DNA from: Bacillota bacterium
GTDB taxonomy: Bacteria; Bacillota; Limnochordia; Darwinibacteriales; Darwinibacteriaceae
Length of the DNA stretch: 34,991 nt
Reading direction: 5' to 3'
Assembly (NCBI GenBank): GCA_012521465.1
Contig: JAAYMI010000196.1
Span: forward strand, 1 to 34,991
The stretch's first letter is position 1. The number at the start of each line of letters is the position of its first letter. Both the position numbers and the translations under genes were made by a program. Positions 1 through 9,502 of this stretch are shown here, one piece after another. The notes below the pieces were generated by a model. That model was not told the DNA's origin, searched no databases, and was given only the letters and a program-made list of their open reading frames with translations.

Positions 1-163
1 CGGGCTCGCCTACCAGAACGGCAATGTCACTCAGTACCACTGTCTTGCCTTCCACCCAAGCCTCTGCCTGAAGCTCAATCACAGCTTTAGACTCGGCACC
101 TACTTGTGCAGGAATGAGGAGAATACACAGGCAAATCGCCGTTAGCAGTCTAAACATCAGCAT
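1..163 (-). CDS. flgA: Flagellar basal-body protein FlgA family, N-terminal fragment (cut by window edge)
   Basis: About 54 residues are visible before the window ends. They begin with a hydrophobic signal peptide ([19 protein letters not shown], cleavage probably after AEA/GAE) followed by an export-stage sequence ending in VVLSDIAVLVGEP. That 'v.L.DIA.l.G' pattern opens the mature FlgA/SAF region, which in Gram-negatives chaperones P-ring assembly. The start ATG at 163 overlaps the stop of the upstream flgG-type gene as TAATG, implying translational coupling. Finding flgA behind the flagellar rod/hook pair supports the call. Only the start is seen, so another secreted SAF-domain protein remains possible. 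Confidence 0.6.
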   Translation of the reverse strand, partial: MLMFRLLTAICLCILLIPAQVGAESKAVIELQAEAWVEGKTVVLSDIAVLVGEP

Positions 164-951
164 TACCTGCGGAGATTGTTGGCAGTCTGCAGCATATCAT
201 CTGCAGCCTGAATCGCTTTAGAGTTAGTTTCGTATGCCCGCTGGGCTACGATCATGTTCACCATTTCCTCAACTACCTGCACGTTAGACATTTCCAGCCA
301 GCCTTGGGCAAGTTTGCCAAAGCCATCTAGTCCCGGGGTGCCAATCATCGGCGACCCGCTGGCTGCCGTAGCGGCAAAGAGGTTGCCGCCTTCGCTTTTC
401 AGGCCCGCAGGGTTGACGAACCGCACCAGCTCAATTTGCCCGATGGTCTCCGGCTCGCTCGCGCCTGGGCGCATGACGGATACGGTCCCGTCTGAACCTA
501 CGCTGAAATCGATGGCATCAATGGGCACGATAATCTCCGGCTCCAGGGGGAATCCGTCCGATGTCGTGAGACGTCCGTCGCTGTCCATCTTAAAGGCACC
601 ATCCCGGGTATAGCGAATACCCCCATCGGGCAAAAGGATCTGGAAAAACCCATCGCCCTCGATAACGATATCCATGGGGTTGTCTGTCTGTTGAAATGTA
701 CCTTGGGAAAAGATCCGCTGGGTGGCCACATGACGCACGCCGTGACCGATTTGGATGCCTGTGGGGACTTGCGCACCCGCGGTCGTTGGAGTACCAGCGT
801 AGCGCACCGTCTGGTAGAGCAAGTCTTGGAAATCAACGCGGCTTTTCTTGAAACCAGTGGTATTGACGTTGGCGAGATTGTTGGAAATAGTGTCAATTTT
901 GAACTGCTGCGCAGTCATTCCCGATGCGGCAGTCCACAGTGAACGCATCAT
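163..951 (-). CDS. flgG: Flagellar hook-basal body protein, FlgG type (FlhP-like)
   Basis: 262 residues, the usual length for the distal-rod protein FlgG. The N-terminus [12 protein letters not shown] and the following [15 protein letters not shown] form the conserved flagellar rod/hook N-terminal motif. The middle has the FlgE/F/G-like beta domain ([20 protein letters not shown]). The C-terminus [27 protein letters not shown] is the conserved coiled-coil tail. It would assemble in the rod outside the membrane after export by the flagellar type III system. The start is preceded by GGGAGGG six bases upstream. It lies 118 bases behind the flgF-type gene, in the position of Bacillus flhP after flhO. 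Confidence 0.93.
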   Translation of the reverse strand: MMRSLWTAASGMTAQQFKIDTISNNLANVNTTGFKKSRVDFQDLLYQTVRYAGTPTTAGAQVPTGIQIGHGVRHVATQRIFSQGTFQQTDNPMDIVIEGDGFFQILLPDGGIRYTRDGAFKMDSDGRLTTSDGFPLEPEIIVPIDAIDFSVGSDGTVSVMRPGASEPETIGQIELVRFVNPAGLKSEGGNLFAATAASGSPMIGTPGLDGFGKLAQGWLEMSNVQVVEEMVNMIVAQRAYETNSKAIQAADDMLQTANNLRR

Positions 952-961
952 AAAAAACCCT

Positions 962-984
962 CCCTGTGTTGAGCTAACACAAAG
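962..984 (-). repeat. Stem-loop just upstream of the flgG ribosome binding site
   Basis: On the minus strand TGTGTT and AACACA pair perfectly around a five-base loop (965-981). The stem can be extended by G-U pairs into the GGG that begins the GGGAGGG Shine-Dalgarno sequence. It sits in the 118-base gap between the flgF-type and flgG-type genes. It lacks a T-run, so it is not a classical terminator. A role in tuning flgG translation is only an inference. Confidence 0.35.
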
Positions 985-1069
985 GCAGGGGGAACACGGC
1001 TATCTCCGTCGTTCGACAGCCGCAGAGGGCTTCTGTTCACCAGTCCGGCCCTATATCCCCTGTTTGTGT

Positions 1070-1807
1070 TTAGATTTCATTGACAGCCTTACCGAGCGTC
1101 TCATCGTAAGCCTGTACTACCTTGGCATTGGCCTCATAGGCCCGCTGCACGCTGATGAGGTTCACCATTTCTCGGATGACATTCACATTGGCCATCTCCA
1201 CGGCACCCTGCACCACTGTTGTATCCCGATAGCGGAAAGGCGGCCCTGCCTCTGGAGTCGCTTCATAGAGATTTGCTCCACGGCGCAGTAGTCCATCACG
1301 GTCTGTAAACTCCACCACCAGCAGCTTGTCCACGAAGCGGCCATCCACCAGGACCTGCCCCGTGCCGTCGATCACGACGTCTGTGCCGTTAATCAAGATC
1401 GGCCCCCGTTCACCCCGCACGCGGTGACCGTCAAGAGTAACAAGCCACCCGGAAGCATTTGTGGTAAAACGGCCATCACGAGTATAGCGGGGCCCCTCAG
1501 GTGTCTCCACGGCAAAGAACCCAGGACCGACAAGAGCGGCATCGAGGGGGTTGCCAGTGCTTCTGAGCGCTCCAGGCAGAAATGACGAACGATCACCGTT
1601 CACTGCCGCTCCTGTGCCGAGGCGGCCAATAGGTACGCTGGTACCGTTATGTACGCGAGAAATGAGCATTTCGGGAAACGCGTAGATATGCGGCGCTTGG
1701 CGCTGAAATCCCGCGGTATCCACGTTGGCTAAATTGTTGCTGAGCATATCCATTCTAGCTGTCTGCACCAGCATTCCCGACGCGGCAGTGTACAGTCCTC
1801 TGAGCAT
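1070..1807 (-). CDS. flgF: Flagellar hook-basal body protein, FlgF/FlhO type
   Basis: 245 residues. The N-terminus MLRGLYTAASGMLVQTARMD with SNNLANVDTAGFQRQ is the rod-family signature. The central GPGFFAVETPEGPRYTRDGRF is the FlgF/G beta domain. The C-terminus ANVNVIREMVNLISVQRAYEANAKVVQ is the conserved tail. It is shorter and more divergent than the neighbouring FlgG, as expected of a proximal-rod FlgF or Bacillus FlhO. The start is set by AAGGAGGTG, an almost perfect ribosome binding site. A sigma-D-like promoter lies at 1841-1867, between this gene and mbl, so the pair can be expressed apart from the cell-shape gene. Confidence 0.9.
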   Translation of the reverse strand: MLRGLYTAASGMLVQTARMDMLSNNLANVDTAGFQRQAPHIYAFPEMLISRVHNGTSVPIGRLGTGAAVNGDRSSFLPGALRSTGNPLDAALVGPGFFAVETPEGPRYTRDGRFTTNASGWLVTLDGHRVRGERGPILINGTDVVIDGTGQVLVDGRFVDKLLVVEFTDRDGLLRRGANLYEATPEAGPPFRYRDTTVVQGAVEMANVNVIREMVNLISVQRAYEANAKVVQAYDETLGKAVNEI

Positions 1808-1840
1808 CGCCCCACCTCCTTCCCTACGCCCTTACTAATA

Positions 1841-1867
1841 GTATCGGTTTATCTGTTCGGGGCTTGA
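1841..1867 (-). promoter_or_regulatory. Sigma-D (flagellar sigma-28) type promoter for the flgF-flgG pair
   Basis: Minus-strand TCAA, 15 bases, then ACCGATAC. The Bacillus sigma-D consensus is TAAA-N15-GCCGATAA, so the CCGATA core and the spacing match and the -35 differs at one base. It lies in the 78-base gap after mbl, about 35 bases before the flgF start. The downstream genes are flagellar, which strengthens the call. Confidence 0.6.
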
Positions 1868-1885
1868 GAGAAAAACAGCAAAAAA

Positions 1886-2908
1886 CTAGCGGCTGAGGAC
1901 CCGCAGCGAAGTGAGAGCAGAGCGCTTCGTGAGATCATCAAGGCGTTCCAGTACTTCCCCCGTTCCCCGGGCCACACAGGTGAGAGGATCCTCTGCCAAA
2001 TGCACAGGCACGCGCGTCTCTTCCTGAATCAGCTGCACCATGCCATCCAAGAGAGCTCCGCCGCCGGTGAGCATCATACCATTGTTGACGATGTCCGCAG
2101 CTAATTCTGGCGGGGTAATCTCTAAGACGCGCTTGATTCCGTCGACAATTGTGCGAATCGGTTCTTCCAGAGAGGTATAAATATCATTGGACGAAAGAAC
2201 AATCGTCGCCGGTAAGCCCGAAACCAGATCTCGACCCCGCACCTGCATAGTCTTGTCCACCCCAGGCAGGGCAGTACCGATGTTAATCTTAATGTCCTCG
2301 GCGGTGCGATCGCCGATGGCCAGATTGTGGACGCGGCGAATATAGCGCACGATTGCTTCCTCAAAATCGGCGCCTCCTACCCGCAGTGATTCCGAAACTA
2401 CTTCGCCGCCCAGCGAAATCACGGCGATATCCGTTGTACCGCCACCGATATCCACGACCATACTGCCGTGGGGGGCAGCGATATCTAAACCGCACCCGAT
2501 GGCTGCGGCAATCGGTTCAGAGATGAGGTAAACGTCTTTGGCACCAGATTGAACTGCCGCCTCCAACACAGCGCGTTTCTCGACGCTGGTCACTCCCGAC
2601 GGAACACAGATCACAACTCGCGGCCGGAATAAGCGGTTCCGGCCGATCGCCTTGCGAATAAACAGCTTCAGGATTTCTTCCGTGATCTGATAATCCGCGA
2701 TGACACCTTCACTAAGGGGCCGAATTGCTCTAATATTGCCCGGAGTGCGTCCAATCATCTCCCGGGCTTCCGTTCCAATAGCACACACTTTTTGGGTATC
2801 TATATCCATGGCCACAACGGTTGGTTCGCTGATCACAACACCTTTACCGCGCACATAGACCAAAATATTAGCGGTACCAAGGTCAATTCCGATATCAAGT
2901 CCAAACAT
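1886..2908 (-). CDS. mbl: Rod-shape determining protein, MreB family (Mbl)
   Basis: 340 residues of actin-fold MreB. The phosphate-1 motif DLGT is at residues 9-12, phosphate-2 DIGGGTTD at 153-160, and the adenosine motif LTGGGALL near the C-terminus. The protein forms membrane-associated filaments that guide peptidoglycan synthesis along the side wall. The choice of Mbl over MreB or MreBH rests on position: it directly follows spoIIID and precedes the flhO/flhP-type genes, as in Bacillus, and it is not next to mreC/mreD. The start ATG has GGGGG about nine bases upstream. No terminator was found between it and flgF. Confidence 0.9.
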   Translation of the reverse strand: MFGLDIGIDLGTANILVYVRGKGVVISEPTVVAMDIDTQKVCAIGTEAREMIGRTPGNIRAIRPLSEGVIADYQITEEILKLFIRKAIGRNRLFRPRVVICVPSGVTSVEKRAVLEAAVQSGAKDVYLISEPIAAAIGCGLDIAAPHGSMVVDIGGGTTDIAVISLGGEVVSESLRVGGADFEEAIVRYIRRVHNLAIGDRTAEDIKINIGTALPGVDKTMQVRGRDLVSGLPATIVLSSNDIYTSLEEPIRTIVDGIKRVLEITPPELAADIVNNGMMLTGGGALLDGMVQLIQEETRVPVHLAEDPLTCVARGTGEVLERLDDLTKRSALTSLRVLSR

Positions 2909-2986
2909 GCGACTGCCCCCTTCGACGAATCATTTTACATGTGTTCGACAAAGCCGGGGCAATTCCTGTCCAAATGCCGTTGAATC

Positions 2987-3247
2987 TTATGATGCTTGCG
3001 AACTCTTGCTGTATTTCTGCCTAGTTGCCTCGCCGCCGCGAATGTGCCGCTCAGACTTGTTGAGCTCCAGCACCTCCTTAACCTGCCGGGATAGTTCTTT
3101 ATTGATGCGGGGCAGCCTTTCGGTAACATCCTTGTGAATGGTGCTCTTGCTCACCCCAAACACAGAAGCCGCCTGCCGGACGGTCGCATTGGTTTTCAAA
3201 ATGTATTGGCTGACATCCACCACCCGCTTGCGGATATAGTCCCTCAT
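2987..3247 (-). CDS. spoIIID: Sporulation transcriptional regulator SpoIIID
   Basis: 86 residues, close to the Bacillus protein (about 93). It opens MRDYIRKRV and contains a helix-turn-helix at about residues 22-46 (TVRQAASVFGVSKSTIHKD), then TERLPRIN and the diagnostic HIRGGEAT. SpoIIID is a mother-cell DNA-binding protein that reshapes the sigma-E regulon. The ATG at 3247 is chosen because it has AGGGGGA in front and aligns with the family start. An in-frame ATG at 3277 has no ribosome binding site. The gene precedes mbl by 78 bases, and its possible sigma-E promoter overlaps the space behind the spoIIQ-like gene. Confidence 0.95.
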   Translation of the reverse strand: MRDYIRKRVVDVSQYILKTNATVRQAASVFGVSKSTIHKDVTERLPRINKELSRQVKEVLELNKSERHIRGGEATRQKYSKSSQAS

Positions 3248-3276
3248 CTTCGCTCCCCCTAGCAGCTTTTTGTACA

Positions 3277-3304
3277 TTTATATGCCAGGGATAGGCGATT
3301 ATGC
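3277..3304 (-). promoter_or_regulatory. Possible sigma-E promoter for spoIIID
   Basis: Minus-strand GCATAAT, then CATATAAA, with 15 bases between the ATA core and the -10. Sigma-E sites resemble ATA-N16-18-CATACAAT, so the -10 matches six of eight and the spacing is one base short. Bacillus spoIIID is sigma-E dependent, which gives a prior. Weak on sequence alone. Confidence 0.3.
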
Positions 3305-3310
3305 TTCGGA

Positions 3311-4027
3311 TCAGCGGAGAAACGCCATGGGATTTACAGGCTTCCCGTTGTGGGAAAGGCTGAAAAACAGACTGCCGTTGGCCGCCCGCCCGATGGTTTG
3401 ATTCTGGCTGACCTCTTGGCCGGGGGAGACAGTGAGAGCTTCAACGGAGCGGTAAATGCTCTGCCAGCCGCCTCCGTGATCGATCACCAGTTCTGTTTGG
3501 AAACTGTCTGACCCCACTGATACGACCCGGCCCGGGAGAACGGTGCGCACCAGCTCATCCGTGACAGCCAGCTCAATTCCGGAATTGAACCGCCAGTCAT
3601 TGTACACCGGATGGCGATACCAGCCGAAAGGCGTGCTGATTTCGCCCTTCGCCGGCCAGATCAAATATTCGAATGAGACTGTCTCTGCCACCTCCGGTTG
3701 AGACAGGGGCTCTGTGGGACTGGGCCTTTCGGGCCCGGGAGGCTCCACCGCCACCGCGATGACAGGTTCTTCCAAGACCCACGGGTAAGACTCTTGCAGG
3801 ACCTGGTGAACCTGCTCCCGAATGGCTGCTGCCAGTGCTTCTTCCTGGAAGAGCTGTGCTGTCGTGGGCGGCGTCTCGGGCATCGGGGGCAGGCGGAAAT
3901 ATGTACCCGCGGAAATCCCCAGGATGAGCGCGACCACTGCCACTACCACGATCCGCGGCACGCCGCTGCGGGCAACTCTTCGCCACCACTGACCAAAACC
4001 GGCCTTTAACTGCTGTATATGCCGCAT
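3311..4027 (-). CDS. spoIIQ: SpoIIQ-like membrane protein with a metal-site-less LytM/M23 domain
   Basis: 238 residues: a single membrane anchor at about 24-44, a proline-rich stalk to about 115, then a LytM domain (WPAKGEISTPFGWYRHP to NGKPVNPMAFL). The four zinc ligands of active M23 peptidases are all replaced. The first His-x-x-x-Asp becomes N148 and E152, and the His-x-His pair becomes S219 and F221. The fold is therefore predicted to be inactive and structural, as for SpoIIQ, the forespore partner of SpoIIIAH in the engulfment channel. Position next to spoIIID agrees. The ATG at 4027 has AAGGTGGTGAT in front; an upstream in-frame TTG (4060) is not needed. The SpoIIQ assignment is inferred from architecture and context. 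Confidence 0.75.
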   Translation of the reverse strand: MRHIQQLKAGFGQWWRRVARSGVPRIVVVAVVALILGISAGTYFRLPPMPETPPTTAQLFQEEALAAAIREQVHQVLQESYPWVLEEPVIAVAVEPPGPERPSPTEPLSQPEVAETVSFEYLIWPAKGEISTPFGWYRHPVYNDWRFNSGIELAVTDELVRTVLPGRVVSVGSDSFQTELVIDHGGGWQSIYRSVEALTVSPGQEVSQNQTIGRAANGSLFFSLSHNGKPVNPMAFLR

Positions 4028-4053
4028 ACTATCACCACCTTGGGGATAGTATG
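4025..4053 (-). repeat. Nine-base inverted repeat enclosing the spoIIQ ribosome binding site
   Basis: Perfect arms CATACTATC and GATAGTATG are separated by 11 bases. The distal arm contains the ATG of the spoIIQ-like gene and the loop contains the AAGGTGGT Shine-Dalgarno. The proximal arm coincides with the -10 of a possible sigma-E promoter. It can act as an operator dyad, or as an RNA hairpin that pairs the start codon if transcription begins further upstream. Confidence 0.6.
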
Positions 4054-4076
4054 CACCCAAATATTGCCTAATATGC
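4046..4076 (-). promoter_or_regulatory. Possible sigma-E-like promoter for the spoIIQ-like gene
   Basis: Minus-strand GCATATT and CATACTAT with 18 bases between the ATA core and the -10, compared with a sigma-E consensus near ATA-N16-18-CATACAAT. Bacillus spoIIQ uses sigma-F, and no good sigma-F site was seen here. A start from this site would give a leader of only about ten bases that begins at the ribosome binding site. Confidence 0.35.
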
Positions 4077-4080
4077 GCAC

Positions 4081-4106
4081 AAAAAACGGGCCCCGAACAA
4101 GGACCC
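4081..4106 (-). terminator. Terminator of the atp operon and the long housekeeping run
   Basis: On the minus strand GGGTCC and GGGCCC pair (one G-U) around a seven-base loop and are followed by GTTTTTTG. It lies 22 bases after the atpC stop and separates the ATP synthase genes from the sporulation genes. Confidence 0.7.
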
Positions 4107-4127
4107 CTCCCTTTTGCATTCGTGCGC

Positions 4128-4540
4128 CTATTTCCTGTTATTACCGCCCGCAGCCTTCAAGCGGGCAAGCGCCCTGCGCAGCGCCGCCTCAGCTCGGGCA
4201 AAGTCCACTGCCTCGCTGCGTTCCCTCAGCCGCTGCTCCGCTCTGGCCTTGGCTGCTTTGGCCCGCTCTACGTCAATCTCGTAAGAGAGCTCAGCGGAAT
4301 TACCCATCACCGTCAACGCATTACCGTGCATCTCAGCAAAGCCGCCGCCCAGGGCAAGAAACTCCCGCTCGCCCTGGCGTGAGCCGAACTCCACCACACC
4401 GATCTCCAGTACCGCTGCCAAGGGAGCGTGGTTGGCCAAGATGCCGAACTCACCATCCGTACCTGGTAGAGAAACGTACTCCACTTCCTGCTGCACCACA
4501 GTGCGCTCTGGTGTCACTACCTCGAACCGGAATGCCGCCA

Positions 4541-4541
<1 letters not shown>
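4128..4541 (-). CDS. atpC: F1 ATP synthase epsilon subunit
   Basis: 137 residues, the usual length. The N-terminal beta-sandwich runs from FRFEVVTPERTVVQ through LPGTDGEFGILANHAPL, the signature of AtpC. The C-terminal half (about residues 85-137) is the two-helix regulatory hairpin, rich in Ala, Arg and Glu. It sits in the F1 central stalk with gamma. The ATG overlaps the atpD stop as TAATG, so the two are translationally coupled. It is the last gene before the terminator. Confidence 0.96.
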
Positions 4542-5959
<1,418 letters not shown>

Positions 5960-5970
5960 TTATATCCCCC

Positions 5971-6858
5971 TTACCTTACGCGTTCCAAGGCATCTGCACC
6001 GCCTACGATTTCCGCAATCTCCTTCGTAATGGCAGCCTGGCGTGCCCGGTTAAAGGACAGCGTCAGTTCTTTAATGAGTTCACCAGCGTTGTCGCTGGCA
6101 TTGCGCATGGCGGTCATGCGGGCCCCAAACTCGCTGGCCTTCGCTTCCATCAAAGACTGGAAGATGGCCGCGTCAATCAAGAGGGGCACAACCACGTCAA
6201 TAACCTGGGATAGACTGGGCTCATAGAAATACACCGGATCGAACGCGGCCTGGGTTTCCTGCTCCCCGCCGGTATAGGCATCCCCAATTGGCAGGATTGG
6301 ACGCAGCTCTACTCGATGCGTAACTGTGTTTATAAACCTGGTATAGAGTATGCTGGCCTTGTCAAACAGATCGTGCACATAGAAATCATAGATCATCTGC
6401 CCAATCTGATGGGCCTGCCCAGTCGTGATGTTATCACCGAGGTTGACAAACTCACCGAGAGTATCCCGATTGCGGCGGCGGAAATAGTCTCTTGCCTTGC
6501 GCCCCACCACGACCAGCATCGTTTTGGGATGCTGCGCGGTAAACTCTGAAGCCCTGCGCAAAATGTTAGCATTGTACCCACCGGCTAGACCCCGTTCCGA
6601 TGTGACTACCACCAAGCAGTGCCTATCCCCCTGCCGCGAGCGGGCAATGGGTGGCAGTTCCTCTCCAACCCGCTCTGCCGCAGCCAAGGCTCTAGATAAT
6701 GACTGCTGCAGGCGGGCGAAGTATGGGCGGGTTGCTTCGGCGCTCTTTTGAGCCTGCCGCAGCTTGGAAGCGGCCACCATTTCCATGGCCTTGGTGATCT
6801 GCTGAATGCTGCGGATGGTGTTCATCCGCCGCTTAATGTCGCGGCCTGTTTGCGCCAC
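5971..6858 (-). CDS. atpG: F1 ATP synthase gamma subunit
   Basis: 295 residues. The N-terminal helix carries IKRRMNTIRSIQQITKAMEMVAASKLR and the C-terminal helix SEFGARMTAMRNASDNAGELI, the two ends that form the rotating coiled-coil shaft. The central TSERGLAGGYN is the conserved loop. The GTG start is preceded by a run of eight G on the coding strand that serves as the ribosome binding site and runs into the atpA stop codon. Spacing to atpA is 11 bases. Confidence 0.97.
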   Translation of the reverse strand: MAQTGRDIKRRMNTIRSIQQITKAMEMVAASKLRQAQKSAEATRPYFARLQQSLSRALAAAERVGEELPPIARSRQGDRHCLVVVTSERGLAGGYNANILRRASEFTAQHPKTMLVVVGRKARDYFRRRNRDTLGEFVNLGDNITTGQAHQIGQMIYDFYVHDLFDKASILYTRFINTVTHRVELRPILPIGDAYTGGEQETQAAFDPVYFYEPSLSQVIDVVVPLLIDAAIFQSLMEAKASEFGARMTAMRNASDNAGELIKELTLSFNRARQAAITKEIAEIVGGADALERVR

Positions 6859-6869
6859 TTCGCCCCCCC

Positions 6870-8378
6870 CTAACTCATGAAGCTTTGCTTGAATGTTTTG
6901 ATCGCTGTCTCTAAGCCAGCCTTTATCTCGTCTGTGATCTCCTTCTGCTCAGCGATGGCCACCAGAATATGGGGCTGCTCGCGGTGCATGTAGGCCAAAA
7001 GCTCCCGCTCAAAGCGCACCACGTCTTCCACCGCTATGCTGTCTAGGTGCCCGTTGACAGCGGTATACAGGGACACAACCTGCTCAGGCACTGACATGGG
7101 CTTGTACTGCTCCTGCTTGAGGATCTCGTAAATCCGCTCGCCCCGCGCCAGCCGGGTTTGGGTGACTCGGTCTAGATCAGAGCCGAATTGGGCGAATGCC
7201 AGCAGTTCCCGGTACTGCGACAAATCAAGGCGCAGCGTGCCTGCGACTTGGCGCATGGCCCTCACCTGCGCGGCTCCACCTACACGGGATACGGATCTGC
7301 CAACACTCACCGCCGGCCTGATGCCAGCATAGAACAGGTCCGGCTCAAGGTAGATCTGCCCGTCAGTAATAGAGATGACGTTGGTGGGAATGTAAGCAGA
7401 AATGTCCCCTGCCTGCGTTTCAATGATGGGCAGCGCGGTCATGGACCCTCCACCCAACTCGTCGCTCAACTTGGCAGCCCGCTCCAAGAGGCGGGAGTGG
7501 ATGTAAAAGACGTCCCCTGGGAAGGCTTCGCGGCCCGGCGGACGCCTCAAAAGCAGTGACATCTCCCGGTAAGCCGCAGCGTGCTTGGACAGATCGTCAT
7601 AGATCACCAGCACGTCTTTGCCCTTGTACATAAACTCTTCGCCCATGGCAGCACCCGCATAGGGTGCAATGTACAGCAGCGGCGCTGGTTCACTGGCAGT
7701 AGCAGAAACCACAATCGTGTAGTCCATAGCGCCGTGCTTCTGAAGCGTAGCAACTACGCCAGCCACCGTTGAGGCCTTCTGGCCGATCGCCACATAGATG
7801 CAGATCACATTTTGATCATGCTGATTTAGGATGGTATCGACGGCAATAGCAGTCTTCCCCGTCTGCCTGTCACCGATAATCAACTCGCGCTGGCCGCGAC
7901 CAATCGGGATCATGGAGTCAATCGCTTTGAGACCTGTCTGCAGAGGCTGATGCACGCCGCGCCGGTCCACTACTCCTGGCGCCCTAGATTCGATGGGGCG
8001 GTAGGCATTAGCCTTAATCGGACCTTTCCCGTCGATAGGCTGGCCAAGGGGATTCACCACCCGGCCAACTAGTTCTTCTCCCACAGGCACCTGCACAATG
8101 CGGCCGGTCCGCCTTACTGCATCGCCTTCTTTGATGTGTTCATATGGACCTAAAATAACGGCGCCGATGTTATCTTCCTCGAGATTGAGCACCATCCCAT
8201 AGGTCTCTCCGGGAAACTCCAACAGTTCGCCGGCCATTGCCTGCTCTAACCCGTAGACGCGGGCGATGCCGTCACCAACTGTCAGGACCGTGCCTTCCGA
8301 CTCAACCTGCAACTCCGCATCTAGTTCCTGGATCTGGCGGCGAAGGATTGCCACAATCTCATCAGGTCTCATGCTCAT
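6870..8378 (-). CDS. atpA: F1 ATP synthase alpha subunit
   Basis: 502 residues, full length. The non-catalytic P-loop GDRQTGKT is at 169-176. The N-terminal crown region contains [11 protein letters not shown], and the conserved [17 protein letters not shown] contains the arginine finger region. The start has GGAGG seven bases upstream (MSMRP; an alternative start at the second Met is possible). The gene begins 13 bases after the wecB stop. In most Bacillota the genes atpB, atpE, atpF and atpH come directly before atpA, and here they are missing. Confidence 0.98.
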   Translation of the reverse strand: MSMRPDEIVAILRRQIQELDAELQVESEGTVLTVGDGIARVYGLEQAMAGELLEFPGETYGMVLNLEEDNIGAVILGPYEHIKEGDAVRRTGRIVQVPVGEELVGRVVNPLGQPIDGKGPIKANAYRPIESRAPGVVDRRGVHQPLQTGLKAIDSMIPIGRGQRELIIGDRQTGKTAIAVDTILNQHDQNVICIYVAIGQKASTVAGVVATLQKHGAMDYTIVVSATASEPAPLLYIAPYAGAAMGEEFMYKGKDVLVIYDDLSKHAAAYREMSLLLRRPPGREAFPGDVFYIHSRLLERAAKLSDELGGGSMTALPIIETQAGDISAYIPTNVISITDGQIYLEPDLFYAGIRPAVSVGRSVSRVGGAAQVRAMRQVAGTLRLDLSQYRELLAFAQFGSDLDRVTQTRLARGERIYEILKQEQYKPMSVPEQVVSLYTAVNGHLDSIAVEDVVRFERELLAYMHREQPHILVAIAEQKEITDEIKAGLETAIKTFKQSFMS

Positions 8379-8391
8379 GCTTTTTCCTCCG

Positions 8392-9501
8392 TTACACCGT
8401 ATATTTCTGCTCTAGAATACCACAGATTCTTCGAGCTGCCCGGCCGTCCCCATAGGGATTGGGGGCCTGGGCCATTGCCATGTAAACGTCAGTATTGGTC
8501 AGCAGCTCAGCAACACTGGCGTAGATTCTTTCTGGGTCTGTGCCTACAACCCTGCAGGTACCAGCAGCTACCCCTTCGGGCCTTTCCGTATGTTCCCGCA
8601 GCACCAACACGGGCACATGGAGAGCAGGCGCTTCCTCCTGCAGGCCTCCGGAATCTGTAAGCAGCAGCTTGCTCCTGCGCATCAGGTTGGCAAACTCCCG
8701 GTAATCAGGCGCCTCAATCAGGTGGATGTGTTCGATGCCGCTGAGTTCCGCCCGCAGCACTGCCTGAAGGCGCGGATTGCGGTGCATCGCCACAACGATC
8801 TGGCAGTAATGGCTCGCGGCAATCCGCCGCAGAGCTTCACAGATTCCCACAAGGGGGGTTCCCCAATTCTCTCTGCGGTGCACCGTGACCACAATGACAG
8901 GCCGGGAAAAATCAAGCCCAGCCAGGATCGGAACGCGAAATGCATAATCATCCTGCACTACCTCGAGGAGTGCATCAATCACAGTATTGCCTGTTATGTA
9001 AACCTCTTTACTGCCCCGCACCTCTCGGCGGACATTCTCTGCCGCCTGCTCCGTGGGGGCAAAGTGAATGTCTGCCAGGACATCTGTCAAGCGGCGGTTC
9101 GCCTCTTCGGGAAAAGGATTGCCCAATTCCTCAGTGCGCAACCCCGCCTCCACATGGGCAATGGGTATTCTCTCATAAAACGCGGCAAGTGCCGCTGCAA
9201 AGGCAGTAGTGGTATCCCCATGCACCAGCACTAGGTCTGGGCGCCAACTGCGCAGGATCTCTCCCACACCCTGCAGCACCCTCGTGGTGATCTCTTCCAA
9301 AGTCTGGCCGTGGGTCATGATCCCCAGGTTATAGTCCGGTACGATCTGAAAGACCTCTAGTGCCTGGTCCAGCATTTCGCGGTGCTGTCCAGTACAGATC
9401 ACCCGTACCTCCCACTTGGGGTTCTCCCGCATGGCCAGCACCACCGGCGCCATCTTTATGGCCTCTGGCCGGGTGCCAAACACAACTGCAAATTTGACCA
9501 T
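8392..9501 (-). CDS. wecB: UDP-N-acetylglucosamine 2-epimerase (non-hydrolysing)
   Basis: 369 residues. It starts [19 protein letters not shown] and contains [32 protein letters not shown] and [10 protein letters not shown], the signature blocks of the WecB/MnaA family. It converts UDP-GlcNAc to UDP-ManNAc for teichoic-acid linkage units or surface polysaccharide. The ATG at 9501 has GGAGA eight bases upstream; an in-frame TTG at 9519 lies inside tagO and is rejected. It is one base behind the tagO stop, so the two form a wall-polymer precursor pair inserted between nucleotide-salvage and ATP synthase genes. Confidence 0.95.
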   Translation of the reverse strand: MVKFAVVFGTRPEAIKMAPVVLAMRENPKWEVRVICTGQHREMLDQALEVFQIVPDYNLGIMTHGQTLEEITTRVLQGVGEILRSWRPDLVLVHGDTTTAFAAALAAFYERIPIAHVEAGLRTEELGNPFPEEANRRLTDVLADIHFAPTEQAAENVRREVRGSKEVYITGNTVIDALLEVVQDDYAFRVPILAGLDFSRPVIVVTVHRRENWGTPLVGICEALRRIAASHYCQIVVAMHRNPRLQAVLRAELSGIEHIHLIEAPDYREFANLMRRSKLLLTDSGGLQEEAPALHVPVLVLREHTERPEGVAAGTCRVVGTDPERIYASVAELLTNTDVYMAMAQAPNPYGDGRAARRICGILEQKYTV

Positions 9502-9502
9502 T

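Noticed and set aside
3248-3277. Ten-residue longer start for SpoIIID
   Set aside because: The upstream ATG has no Shine-Dalgarno and the extension does not match the family.
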